Below, piece after piece: positions 1-8,085 of a stretch of DNA of 64,000 nucleotides. Position numbers and translations under genes: made by a program. Under the pieces are notes generated by a model that saw only the letters and a program-made list of their open reading frames with translations, had not been told where the DNA came from and searched no databases. Every line of letters begins with the position of its first letter. The stretch's first letter is position 1. The stretch spans positions 1 through 64,000 of the forward strand of contig JAKOUW010000202.1 of NCBI GenBank assembly GCA_029782365.1, given 5' to 3'. This stretch comes from Chloroflexota bacterium. Its GTDB lineage: Bacteria > Chloroflexota > Anaerolineae > Anaerolineales > UBA4823.

Positions 1-2484
1 CTGCCCTTCCAGGTCAGTCAGCGTGGTCGGGATCGATGTCATGTAATTGTCCGAGTAGAGCAGGCGGGTGGCGCTGGAGGCGCTGTCGATGATGCCCCAG
101 TTGGCGTCCGTCCCACCCTGCTGGGCGCGCGCCTGGATGTAGAAGACGTATTTTCCCCCTGGCTTGATCACCTGCTCGGGGATGCTGTGGTGCCCGGCGG
201 CCCAGCCGTACTGCGGCGGGTGTCCATCCTGGCCCACCTGCAGGTAATTGCTGGATGGGTCGCAGCGTACGTATGTGGTGGCGCCGCTCACGCCGACCCA
301 GGCTGTGCCATATCCCAAATAGGGGTTGCATTCTTCATACCCGTACATGATGAACAACGAGCGCTCGGCGTCATTGACGTCATCCGGGTTAGTCCAGCGC
401 TGGTAGCTCATTTTCACCTGCCCGCCCTGGCCGTTGTCGATCTTGACCAGGTGCAGTTCGTCGTAGTAGAACCTGGTCGCCAGCAGGGCCTGGCTCTCGT
501 CTCCGTTTCTTTCCTCCACCGAGAGCAGGGTCAGGGTGTGGCCGCCGTGCGTCCATTGGAAGGCCGGCAAAATGACGTTGCTGGTCGCCGTGTCGGCGGC
601 ATAATTGAATCGGTACACCCGCACGGTTTGCGGGCTAACCCACTGCCCGCTGGGGTCGTTTTGGATCTTGATCCTGGCCAGGCGTTTCTGGGCAAACAGG
701 ATTTTATAATCTGCTGTTGTCCAGGCATTCTGGTAATCGCTGCGCCCTTCGAGCTCGAACTTGAGGCGGTAGTGGTTGTTGGCGTAGGTGATCGTCTCCG
801 GGTACACGGCGGTCACGTTCTTGCAGGCGGCGGATTTCTCTTCGTTGGTGTAGCTGTAGCTGACGGTGTTACTGTAGATGTCGGTCACCGTGCTGAGCGA
901 CCAGCGCCAGACCAGATCCAGGCTGCTGCTGTCGCCTGCACAACCCTGGGTGGTGTGGGTGCGCGCCCGCGCATTGCTCGTCTTGCCAAATTTGTAGACC
1001 AGGCCGTCCTTGCTCCAGGCTGTCCAGGTGTTGGCGCTGCTGTCGAACTGCACTTTGACAAACGATTGGTCGGCGGTGTTGTAGGTGGTCACTGCGCCGT
1101 TGGTACTCATCGGCAGCAGCAGGCCGCCTACGCCGGCCATGGACAGTTGGAAGGTGTCGTCATACAGCTTGTCGTTCGTGCCGTGCATGTTGCGCGTGAC
1201 GGCGCCTGTTTCCAGCGACCAACCCATCCCGGCGAACCCGGCCTGGCTGAAGGCGGAAGCTTCATCGATCACCTGGCTGTTGTAGCTCAACGCCAGGCTG
1301 GGCTGCAATCCGCCCGGGCCGGGCGGCGTCCAGAATCCAAGCGAGTATACCCCGGCGCCCGTGAAGCCATCCACCTTATAGGCATCGACGGTCGGCAGGC
1401 TGGCGGCCTGCCAGCTGTTGCCTTTGTAATCGAACACGGTCAGGTGATCGCTCTGCGCGCTCAGGGTGTGATTTTTCACATCCACCACGCTGGGCAGCGG
1501 ATACCAATCGCTTTCCGTTTCATCGTAATAGAACACGGCCAGGTCTTCGGCCGTCCAATGCAGGCGCGCCAGTTCTTTTTCTTCATACCGGAAGGTGAGC
1601 GTGAGCGGCTCTTTGAATTTCTTGACGTCCTGGCCGCTGTGCTTGTCCACGGCGACGATCTCCACCGGGCGCCCGCTCAACGAGACCGGCGGCAGCTTGT
1701 GCGGGCTGGGGCTGCGCACGTTGAACGCCAGGTCGGCTTCCGGCGCAGCGGCCTGCAGGCTGACCCGCCCGCCGAGCCCGTTCACGCTGCCTGCTTTGCC
1801 CTGCAGCAGCTCGCCGCTCTCCCCTTCCACCAGCACCGTTTGCTGGTCGACCAGCGCGCCGTCCAGGCGCAGGCTGAGCTGGAACACGAACGGCGGCGCG
1901 GCGCCTTCCCTGGCCTGCCATTCCAGGCTGTCCACCGCCCACGGGTCTTTGACCAGCCAGCTTCCCCCGTCCAGGCTCGCCTGTGGATCGATTGGCGCCA
2001 GGCCGGGTGAGGCCAGGATTTCCAGCGTCGCGCTGGCCCCGGCCTGCAAGGTCTTGTATTCCTGGATCTTCCAGTTCAGGCGCAGGCTCTTGCCGGGCAG
2101 GTAGATGGCCGGGCTGATGTCTGCCCGCAGGCTGAGGCCGGAATCGGCCAGCAGCTTCTCGGCGCTGGACAGCCCGCCGCCGACCGCTAATGTGGGCGGC
2201 ACGGTCGCCGTGATGGTGGGGGAGGCCGTCGCCGTGGGCGTCTGCGTCGGGATGGGCGTGGCGGCCAGGGTGGGGATGGCGGTGACGGTGGGGATGATGG
2301 CCGCCGAGGCGGTGGGCGTCGCGCTGGGCAGCGGCGTGGTTGTCGCCGTGGCGGTGAGGGTCTCGGTCTGCTTGACGATGGCGGTCGGCGCCGCGGCTGC
2401 CTCAGCAGGCCAGACAGACGGCGGCAGGTTCAGGCTGTTCAACAGGATGGCGAGGAACACAAGAAAACGGATCTGGCGCTGCAT
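1..2484 (-). CDS. Secreted SpvB/RHS-type protein, N-terminal 828 residues (runs off left edge)
   Basis: An open frame runs from ATG at 2484 (Shine-Dalgarno GGGAGG 7-8 bases upstream) to base 1 with no stop, so the C-terminus lies outside the window. The first ~27 residues form a signal peptide. A Thr/Pro/Ala-rich linker (about residues 35-100) follows and suggests a surface-exposed stalk. Residues ~365-430 match the SpvB-type opening of RHS/Tc-toxin-B-like proteins (GVYSLGFWTPPGPGGLQPSL, then SYNS, GMGWSLE), followed by YD-type beta-rich sequence with Tyr/Asn repeats to the edge. Proteins of this type usually form a hollow beta-cocoon holding a variable C-terminal cargo; that end is not visible here. 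Function (toxin, adhesin or biopolymer shell) is inferred from family only. The + strand frame over it at 187-2010 is a shadow. Confidence 0.88.
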   Translation of the reverse strand, partial: MQRQIRFLVFLAILLNSLNLPPSVWPAEAAAAPTAIVKQTETLTATATTTPLPSATPTASAAIIPTVTAIPTLAATPIPTQTPTATASPTITATVPPTLAVGGGLSSAEKLLADSGLSLRADISPAIYLPGKSLRLNWKIQEYKTLQAGASATLEILASPGLAPIDPQASLDGGSWLVKDPWAVDSLEWQAREGAAPPFVFQLSLRLDGALVDQQTVLVEGESGELLQGKAGSVNGLGGRVSLQAAAPEADLAFNVRSPSPHKLPPVSLSGRPVEIVAVDKHSGQDVKKFKEPLTLTFRYEEKELARLHWTAEDLAVFYYDETESDWYPLPSVVDVKNHTLSAQSDHLTVFDYKGNSWQAASLPTVDAYKVDGFTGAGVYSLGFWTPPGPGGLQPSLALSYNSQVIDEASAFSQAGFAGMGWSLETGAVTRNMHGTNDKLYDDTFQLSMAGVGGLLLPMSTNGAVTTYNTADQSFVKVQFDSSANTWTAWSKDGLVYKFGKTSNARARTHTTQGCAGDSSSLDLVWRWSLSTVTDIYSNTVSYSYTNEEKSAACKNVTAVYPETITYANNHYRLKFELEGRSDYQNAWTTADYKILFAQKRLARIKIQNDPSGQWVSPQTVRVYRFNYAADTATSNVILPAFQWTHGGHTLTLLSVEERNGDESQALLATRFYYDELHLVKIDNGQGGQVKMSYQRWTNPDDVNDAERSLFIMYGYEECNPYLGYGTAWVGVSGATTYVRCDPSSNYLQVGQDGHPPQYGWAAGHHSIPEQVIKPGGKYVFYIQARAQQGGTDANWGIIDSASSATRLLYSDNYMTSIPTTLTDLEGQ

Positions 2485-2532
2485 GAATGACCTCCCTTTT
2501 CGGTATTCTGCGTGGGTTATTCTTCAGTATTT

Positions 2533-2563
2533 ATTGTACAATTTTTTTTTTTTTCAGTTTCAA
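2533..2563 (-). promoter_or_regulatory. Promoter of the SpvB/RHS gene with A13 tract in the spacer
   Basis: On the - strand, TTGAAA (2563-2558) and TACAAT (2538-2533) are separated by 19 bases, of which 13 are an uninterrupted A tract (2554-2542). Predicted transcription start is near 2526, about 40 bases before the ATG. Loss of two A residues would give the optimal 17-base spacing, so length changes in the tract could switch expression. Confidence 0.6.
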
Positions 2564-2618
2564 GTGACATTTGTCATCTCTTTTCCGAAACCTTCGCCTC
2601 TGTTTTTGCCTCTCCTCA

Positions 2619-2647
2619 TTGCCAAGCCATTTAAACCCGATTACAAT
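2619..2647 (+). promoter_or_regulatory. Promoter, leaderless-type, of the zincin gene
   Basis: TTGCCA (2619-2624), a 17-base spacer and TACAAT (2642-2647) lie so close to the ATG at 2655 (7 bases after the -10 box) that transcription should begin at the start codon. No Shine-Dalgarno sequence precedes the ATG. Confidence 0.6.
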
Positions 2648-2654
2648 CACCCGT

Positions 2655-4001
2655 ATGTTTCGCAACAACCGACGCCTCCTCCTGACCTGCCTGGCCGTGC
2701 TGGCGGCCTGCCTGTGCCTGGGCGCTTTGGGCCTGGCCGGCGCCGCCTGGTATGCCTACCAGAACGCCCCCCAACTGCTCACCGGCAGTCCCTGCGCCGG
2801 CCTGCCCGACCCCAGCCCGCTGCCCGACGCTAACAGCCAGATGGACCAGATCGAAAGCCAGGTGATCGGCCTGCGCGGCCTGCAGCCCAGCGGCCCTGTC
2901 AAGCGCGGTTTCCTGACTTACGCCGAGCTGCGCCAGCATGTGCTGGATAATTTCTTCAAGGATTACACCGCCCAGGACGAGCTGGACAACGAACATGAGC
3001 TCGCTGCCCTGGGTTTATTGCAAAAAGGTTTCGACCTGCAGAAATTTTATCAGGACCTGTACAGCGAGCAGATCGCCGGCTTTTACGACCAGGAGACCAA
3101 GGATATGTACGTGGTGCAGGATAAGGGATTCGGCGGCTCCGAGCGCATGACCTACGCCCACGAATACACGCATGTGCTTCAGGACCAAAACTACGACATC
3201 CGCGATGGTCTGAAGTTCAGCGACGCCGCCTGCAAGAAAGACAGCGAACGCTGCGCCGCCATTTCCTCCCTGCTGGAAGGCGATGCCACCCTCACCGAGC
3301 AGAAATGGTTCGGCAAATACGCCACCCAAAAAGACTGCAGCGATGTGACCAATTTTTATCTCAGCTTCCAGAGCCCGGTCTTCAACAGCGCGCCGCCTTT
3401 TATGAAACAGGATTTCGTCTTCCCTTACGTGCAGGGCAAGGAATTCGTCCAATATCTGCTGGATGCCGGCGGTGAAAAAGCTGTGGATGCCGCCTACAGC
3501 GATGTTCCCCTCTCTACGGAACAGATTCTGCACCCCGAACGCTATCCCGGCGATAAGCCGCTGACGGTCAGCCTGCCTGATCTGAGCGCCGCCCTGGGCG
3601 AAGGCTGGTCGGAGATCGACCGCGGCGTGATGGGCGAATGGTACACCTACCTGATCCTGGCAGCCGGCGTGGACCCCAACACCCAACTGCCCGAAAGCCA
3701 GGCCAAGAGCGCCTCGGCTGGCTGGGGCGGCGACGCCTACGCCGTGTATTACAACGCCGGTAAGGAAACTGCCGCCCTGGTCCTGAAAACCACCTGGGAC
3801 ACCGCCCAGGACGCCCAGGAGTTCGCCCAGTCTTTCTCCGCCTACGCCGGTAAGCGCTTCAGCGCTGGCCCAACCAGCAGCCTGTGGACCAGCCCGGATG
3901 GAATGCAGGCTTTCGCCATCCAGGGTTCCACCACCTATTGGTACAGCGCGCCGGACCAGGCTCACCTTGATCTGGTGCGCCAGGCGCTCAGCTTGCCTTG
4001 A
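2655..4001 (+). CDS. Membrane-anchored or secreted HExxH metallopeptidase-like protein
   Basis: 448 residues from ATG 2655. An upstream in-frame ATG at 2571 would add 28 residues, but they overlap the promoter and precede the obvious hydrophobic N-terminus, so 2655 is preferred. Residues ~5-35 are a signal anchor. HEYTH (169-173) is a zincin motif, and EGDAT about 30 residues later supplies a plausible glutamate third ligand, as in gluzincins. The rest is a helical domain of unknown fold with no further motif recognised. The secreted protein at 52907-54250 has the same HExxH...EGxAT layout. Substrate unknown. The gene ends 3 bases before the HAD phosphatase gene, so the two are probably co-transcribed. 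Confidence 0.75.
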   Translation: MFRNNRRLLLTCLAVLAACLCLGALGLAGAAWYAYQNAPQLLTGSPCAGLPDPSPLPDANSQMDQIESQVIGLRGLQPSGPVKRGFLTYAELRQHVLDNFFKDYTAQDELDNEHELAALGLLQKGFDLQKFYQDLYSEQIAGFYDQETKDMYVVQDKGFGGSERMTYAHEYTHVLQDQNYDIRDGLKFSDAACKKDSERCAAISSLLEGDATLTEQKWFGKYATQKDCSDVTNFYLSFQSPVFNSAPPFMKQDFVFPYVQGKEFVQYLLDAGGEKAVDAAYSDVPLSTEQILHPERYPGDKPLTVSLPDLSAALGEGWSEIDRGVMGEWYTYLILAAGVDPNTQLPESQAKSASAGWGGDAYAVYYNAGKETAALVLKTTWDTAQDAQEFAQSFSAYAGKRFSAGPTSSLWTSPDGMQAFAIQGSTTYWYSAPDQAHLDLVRQALSLP

Positions 4002-4004
4002 GCG

Positions 4005-4697
4005 ATGGCGCTGGATCTGGCGCGCATCCGCGCTCTGTGCTTTGACCTGGACGGCACGCTGAGCGACACCGACGACCAGTTCGTCCAGGCGCTGGCGCGG
4101 GCTCTGCAGCCGCTGTATTTTTTGCCGAAAGGCGACCCACGGCCGCTGGCGCGCCGCCTGGTGATGTTCACCGAGGCGCCGGGCAATTTCTTGCTGGGCG
4201 TCCCCGATCGCTTGCGCTTCGACAGCCAGCTCGCCCGCCTGGGAGATTTCTTGTACCGCGCCGGCCTGGGCCGCCATCCTCACCCTTTTTTGCTGGTGCC
4301 CGGCGCGCAGGCCGCCCTGGAACAAGCGCGCCAGCGTTTCCCACTCAGCGTGGTCAGCGCCCGCGGCGAGCGCAGCGCCCGCCGCTTCCTGGAGCAGTTT
4401 GACCTGGCCGGTCACTTTCACGCCGTTGCCACCGCCCAGACCTGCGAACACACCAAGCCCTACCCTGACCCTATCCTGTGGGCGGCCCACCAGATGGGCG
4501 TCGAGCCGCAGGCCTGCCTGATGATCGGCGATACCACTGTGGATATCCGGGCCGGCCAGGCAGCCGGCGCACAGACGGTGGGCGTGCTGTGCGGTTTCGG
4601 CACGCAGGCCGAGCTGCAGCGCGCCGGCGCCGACCTGATCCTGCCTTCCACCGCCGATTTGCCCGCCGCCCTGGGATTGGCCGATCCAACAGCATAA
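4005..4697 (+). CDS. HAD-superfamily hydrolase, phosphoglycolate phosphatase-like
   Basis: 230 residues with all four HAD motifs: DLDGTLSD near residue 14 (nucleophile and acid Asp), VVSARG (motif II Ser), TKPYPDP (motif III Lys) and GDTTVDI (motif IV acids). The helical cap after motif I is of the Gph/PpaX type. It should dephosphorylate a small phosphorylated metabolite in the cytosol; the substrate cannot be read from the sequence. The start lies 3 bases after the preceding stop with no Shine-Dalgarno of its own, suggesting translational coupling. Confidence 0.85.
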   Translation: MALDLARIRALCFDLDGTLSDTDDQFVQALARALQPLYFLPKGDPRPLARRLVMFTEAPGNFLLGVPDRLRFDSQLARLGDFLYRAGLGRHPHPFLLVPGAQAALEQARQRFPLSVVSARGERSARRFLEQFDLAGHFHAVATAQTCEHTKPYPDPILWAAHQMGVEPQACLMIGDTTVDIRAGQAAGAQTVGVLCGFGTQAELQRAGADLILPSTADLPAALGLADPTA

Positions 4698-4714
4698 TTC
4701 ATAAAAATTCCTTG

Positions 4715-4742
4715 TTGCTAATCTCTCATTAACGCATATAAT
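4715..4742 (+). promoter_or_regulatory. Promoter, leaderless-type
   Basis: TTGCTA (4715-4720), a 16-base spacer and a consensus TATAAT (4737-4742) end 6 bases before the ATG at 4749. No ribosome binding site separates them, so the mRNA probably starts at the AUG. Confidence 0.65.
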
Positions 4743-4748
4743 ATATCT

Positions 4749-5729
4749 ATGCGTAAAATCATATTTCTTATGTTGGGGTTTTCAATCGCGCTGTTGGGTC
4801 TTTTCTCCATACCGGCGAATGCCCAGAAAGCTCAACAGGCAGAGTATTTTTCGCAAACCGGCCATTGGGTCAAAGGAGAATTCCTGGACAAGTGGACCGC
4901 GGCGCAAAACGGTATTTTGTTATACGGTTTTCCGCTGACCGAGGAATTCCAGTCGGGAGGCCTGCGCATCCAGTACTTCCAGCGCGCTCGCTTCGAATTC
5001 CATCCCGAAAACCCGCTCACCCGCCAGGTGGTGGTGGCCGATTTGGGCGTGCAGATGTGGGTGCTGGCGCAGAAAAGCTTTGCCGAATCGGCCCAGCCGC
5101 CGCTCAACAGCCCGGCTTGCCTCAATTTCAGCGGGCAGGCTTTGCGCGTGTGCTATGCTTTTAAAGATTTTTACAACGCCAACAACGGCCCCGAACAGTT
5201 CGGCAGCCCGCTTTCCAATATCGGCGTGGTGGATGGCCGGCTGGTGCAGTATTTCGAGCGCGCCCGCTTCGAATGGCATCCTGAGTTAGCCTCCGGACAG
5301 CGCGTCACCCTGACCAACATCGGTCAAATTTACTTCGATCTGAATGAAGACCGCCGCTGGGCCATGCCCGAGCTGGCCGCGCCCAGCGACGCCAATGTCG
5401 ATTCGGCCGTCAACCTGATCCCGGTCAAGAGCCTGCAGGTATACGTCTTTCCGGTGCATGCCACCATGGAACCCAGCGGCAGCCAGTCAATCTATGTGAT
5501 TGTCAAAGACCAGATGCTGCGGGCGGTTGCCGGCGCCAGCGTAGACATCCTGGTCACCCTGCCTTCCGGTAAAACGGTCTCCACCGTGGTGCAGACCGAC
5601 GCCAGGGGCATCGCCAAGGCGGTGTTTGAGATCAGCAATGAGAGCGCCGGTTTGGCGCAGGTCATCGCCCGCGTCAGCCTGCCGGAAATCGTCCAGCAGA
5701 GCGGGCGTTCCTCTTACCGCATCTGGTAA
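4749..5729 (+). CDS. Secreted protein with two HPE-type repeats and an Ig-like C-terminal domain
   Basis: 326 residues. A signal peptide ends near ANAQ (about residue 26). Two related repeats follow, each containing a G-F/S-P-L segment and then YF[QE]RARFE[FW]HPE (around residues 75-85 and 160-175); this pattern is common in secreted Chloroflexota proteins. From about residue 220 to the end is a beta-rich domain resembling an invasin/Ig-like fold, with a 'V.TDARG.A...F' strand pattern. Probably extracellular, possibly carbohydrate or surface binding; no catalytic motif is seen. It converges with the TPR gene, whose stop lies 7 bases away. Confidence 0.75.
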   Translation: MRKIIFLMLGFSIALLGLFSIPANAQKAQQAEYFSQTGHWVKGEFLDKWTAAQNGILLYGFPLTEEFQSGGLRIQYFQRARFEFHPENPLTRQVVVADLGVQMWVLAQKSFAESAQPPLNSPACLNFSGQALRVCYAFKDFYNANNGPEQFGSPLSNIGVVDGRLVQYFERARFEWHPELASGQRVTLTNIGQIYFDLNEDRRWAMPELAAPSDANVDSAVNLIPVKSLQVYVFPVHATMEPSGSQSIYVIVKDQMLRAVAGASVDILVTLPSGKTVSTVVQTDARGIAKAVFEISNESAGLAQVIARVSLPEIVQQSGRSSYRIW

Positions 5730-5736
5730 TTGATGT

Positions 5737-8046
5737 TTAATTCCGCAGCTGCGCCAACAGCTGCTGGTAATCGCCTGCGTTGGGTGGATTGAGGGACAGG
5801 ATAGCCATCACGCTTTCCACAGCGGCGGGTTTGTTCCCCACCTTGAGGAACAGCTCGCCGGCCCGGTCGTAGCGTTCAATGGCTTCTTGCGTGCGCCCTG
5901 CCTGACGGTACCCATCGGCCAGCATGCGCTGCGCCAGCGGTTGGTCGGGATGGTTTTCGGTGACTTTCTCCATGAAGGCCAGGGCCTGCAGCGCTTTTTT
6001 GCGTTCGAGCAAGAACTTGACGAATTGGTTGATTTCATTGTTCGCCTGGTTGGCCAGGTTCAGGCGGAAGTTCAATTCGATGATGGTCAGGCGTGTCTGC
6101 TCATCTTCAGGCTGCAGCAGGCGAATCTGCTCGTAGGTGCGCAGTGCCGAGCGCCAGTCCAGGCTTTGCAGGTCGAGGTCGGCAATGCGGGCGAGCAGGC
6201 CGGCTTTCAAGGTGCGCGGCAGGGCCTGTTCTTGAGCCATTTGCAGCGCCTGCATCAGGGTGCTGCGCGCCAGCGCCAGGTCAGCCATGGCATTGTACAT
6301 GTCAGCAATCCGGGCAAATTCATCGATCGCTTGCTCAATTTCTCCCGTTGAACGCAGCAGTTCGACCAGCTCGAGGCGCGTGGCTACATCCATCGGCGTG
6401 ATCTCGATCACCTTGCGATAAATGGCAATGGCGCGCTTATTCTCGTTGCGCATGCGGTAGGTATGCGCAACCGCCAAAAACTTAGCCACCGCCGCCGAAG
6501 ACTGCCCTTGTTTGAGCAGTAGATCGCCCATAGCGATATGCAGAGGCAAATACACCGGCGCTGTGTTGAGCGTCAAGAACGCTTCTTCCATGGCCGAATG
6601 ATATTTGCCCGCCCGGCTGAGTTTTTGGATGCGGCCCAGCGCTTCGACGATCTCACTGCTCACACCCTCCAACAGCAGGTCGGCAACCGGCGGAACTTCG
6701 CCATCGGCGCCAGCGGGGAGCTGCGAGCGCGTCTGGCGCACCCGTTCCAGCCAATCGGGGCTGACCAACAAATCCAGGATCGACTGGCACATGTGAGTTG
6801 AAGCCCCATTTTGCCCGGGCTGCATTTGCGCTTCGATCAACGGATGATACTGCTCGGCCAGCTGCTCTGCTTCTTCCGGGCGCACGGCGTGCATATCCGC
6901 CAGTTTCAGCGCTTCCAATAAAGCCGCAGCGGCTTCCGGCAGTCGCTCTAACTTGAGCAGGGCCTGACCCAGCAGCAGATTGGCGCCCATGGCCAGCTCG
7001 GAATTGGCCAGGGCGTGTTGGAGGTGGGCCAGAGCCTCTTCCTGGCGGCCGGCTTCCACCAATAAAGCCCCGAGCATATAAAACACCGCCGGGTGTTCCA
7101 GGCCGGCATCCACGGCGCGCTCCAGCTCGGCAATGGCAGCCCCGTTTTCTTTGCGCCCCAGCCGCTCGACCACCTGGTTCAAAATTGCCACGTTGCGGGT
7201 GACATCCAGCTTGCTGCCGCCTGCGCCAGGTGCTGAATCGCGCAAGATGGCGTCCATGCCGGTAACCTTGTCACTGCCGCCCGATTCCATTGTCTCAAAG
7301 ACCAGACTGGCCAACTCGGCGATGGCTTTCTGGCGCGCCGCGCTGAGCGGGTCTATGCGCGGCTCCCCCTGTTCTTCTTTCACCGGCGCTGGTTTGGGTC
7401 TGAAAGCCGCCGGGATCTCATTCGGGCTGCGCACCGGCATGGGCAGTGGCAGCAGGCGGCCAAGCTTAATCATGCTCATCGCCTGGCTTGCATCGACGCT
7501 CTCGGGCATAATCTGCAGGCAGTGCGCCGCCGCCTGCGTGGCTTTGGCCACATCTCCGCTGTGCTGCAGCAAGCTGGCAACGATCAGGTATGCTTTCACC
7601 GCTTCAGCGGTGCGTCCCAGGCGTTCGTACACCAGCCCCAGGCGCGAGTACGCCTGGATGAACTCGGGGTTCAGACTGATGACGTGCTGCCACAGGTCAA
7701 TGCACTTGTTGATTTCCTTATTCTTGACGTACAGTTCGGCGCTGCGCATGTACGCCCCAATCGCCTGGTCAATGCGCCCGGTGCGTTCGAACAGCTCAGC
7801 CACTTTTTCCAACGGGATCGGATCCTCCGGCGAAACACGCGCCGCCCGCTGGTAAAACAACAGGGCTTCCTTATAATCCCCCAATTCGTACAATGCCAGC
7901 GCCAGGCTGGTCAGCGCTTTCGGGTCATCTGGAAATTCTTGCAGGGCCTGGCGGTAACAGCCCGCCGCTTTTTCCCAGGTTTGATCCCAGGCAGCCGAAT
8001 GCCCCTGGTTCATTGCCTTATCGAAAATTGCCCGGTTTCCTGCCAT
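5737..8046 (-). CDS. Large tetratricopeptide-repeat protein
   Basis: 769 residues, almost entirely helical, with TPR motifs (A-x3-LG-x6-A-x3-Y pattern) over residues ~15-190, 290-380 and 460-769. A Pro-rich hinge sits near 205-225. No signal peptide or membrane segment, so it is a cytoplasmic scaffold. ATG at 8046 has AGGAAATTTT before it. It is the last gene of the 12440-5737 run, 39 bases after polA. Partner proteins are unknown. Confidence 0.85.
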   Translation of the reverse strand: MAGNRAIFDKAMNQGHSAAWDQTWEKAAGCYRQALQEFPDDPKALTSLALALYELGDYKEALLFYQRAARVSPEDPIPLEKVAELFERTGRIDQAIGAYMRSAELYVKNKEINKCIDLWQHVISLNPEFIQAYSRLGLVYERLGRTAEAVKAYLIVASLLQHSGDVAKATQAAAHCLQIMPESVDASQAMSMIKLGRLLPLPMPVRSPNEIPAAFRPKPAPVKEEQGEPRIDPLSAARQKAIAELASLVFETMESGGSDKVTGMDAILRDSAPGAGGSKLDVTRNVAILNQVVERLGRKENGAAIAELERAVDAGLEHPAVFYMLGALLVEAGRQEEALAHLQHALANSELAMGANLLLGQALLKLERLPEAAAALLEALKLADMHAVRPEEAEQLAEQYHPLIEAQMQPGQNGASTHMCQSILDLLVSPDWLERVRQTRSQLPAGADGEVPPVADLLLEGVSSEIVEALGRIQKLSRAGKYHSAMEEAFLTLNTAPVYLPLHIAMGDLLLKQGQSSAAVAKFLAVAHTYRMRNENKRAIAIYRKVIEITPMDVATRLELVELLRSTGEIEQAIDEFARIADMYNAMADLALARSTLMQALQMAQEQALPRTLKAGLLARIADLDLQSLDWRSALRTYEQIRLLQPEDEQTRLTIIELNFRLNLANQANNEINQFVKFLLERKKALQALAFMEKVTENHPDQPLAQRMLADGYRQAGRTQEAIERYDRAGELFLKVGNKPAAVESVMAILSLNPPNAGDYQQLLAQLRN

Positions 8047-8085
8047 AAAATTTCCTGAATGGATGGAGTGAGACGCCTCGCCCGA

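Noticed and set aside
187-2010. 607-residue + strand open frame
   Set aside because: It is antisense to the SpvB/RHS-type gene, whose - strand translation has signal peptide, linker and SpvB motifs; the + strand frame has none and shows GC-rich shadow composition.
3015-4490. 491-residue - strand open frame
   Set aside because: Antisense to the zincin and HAD genes, both with clear motifs; no motif in the - frame.
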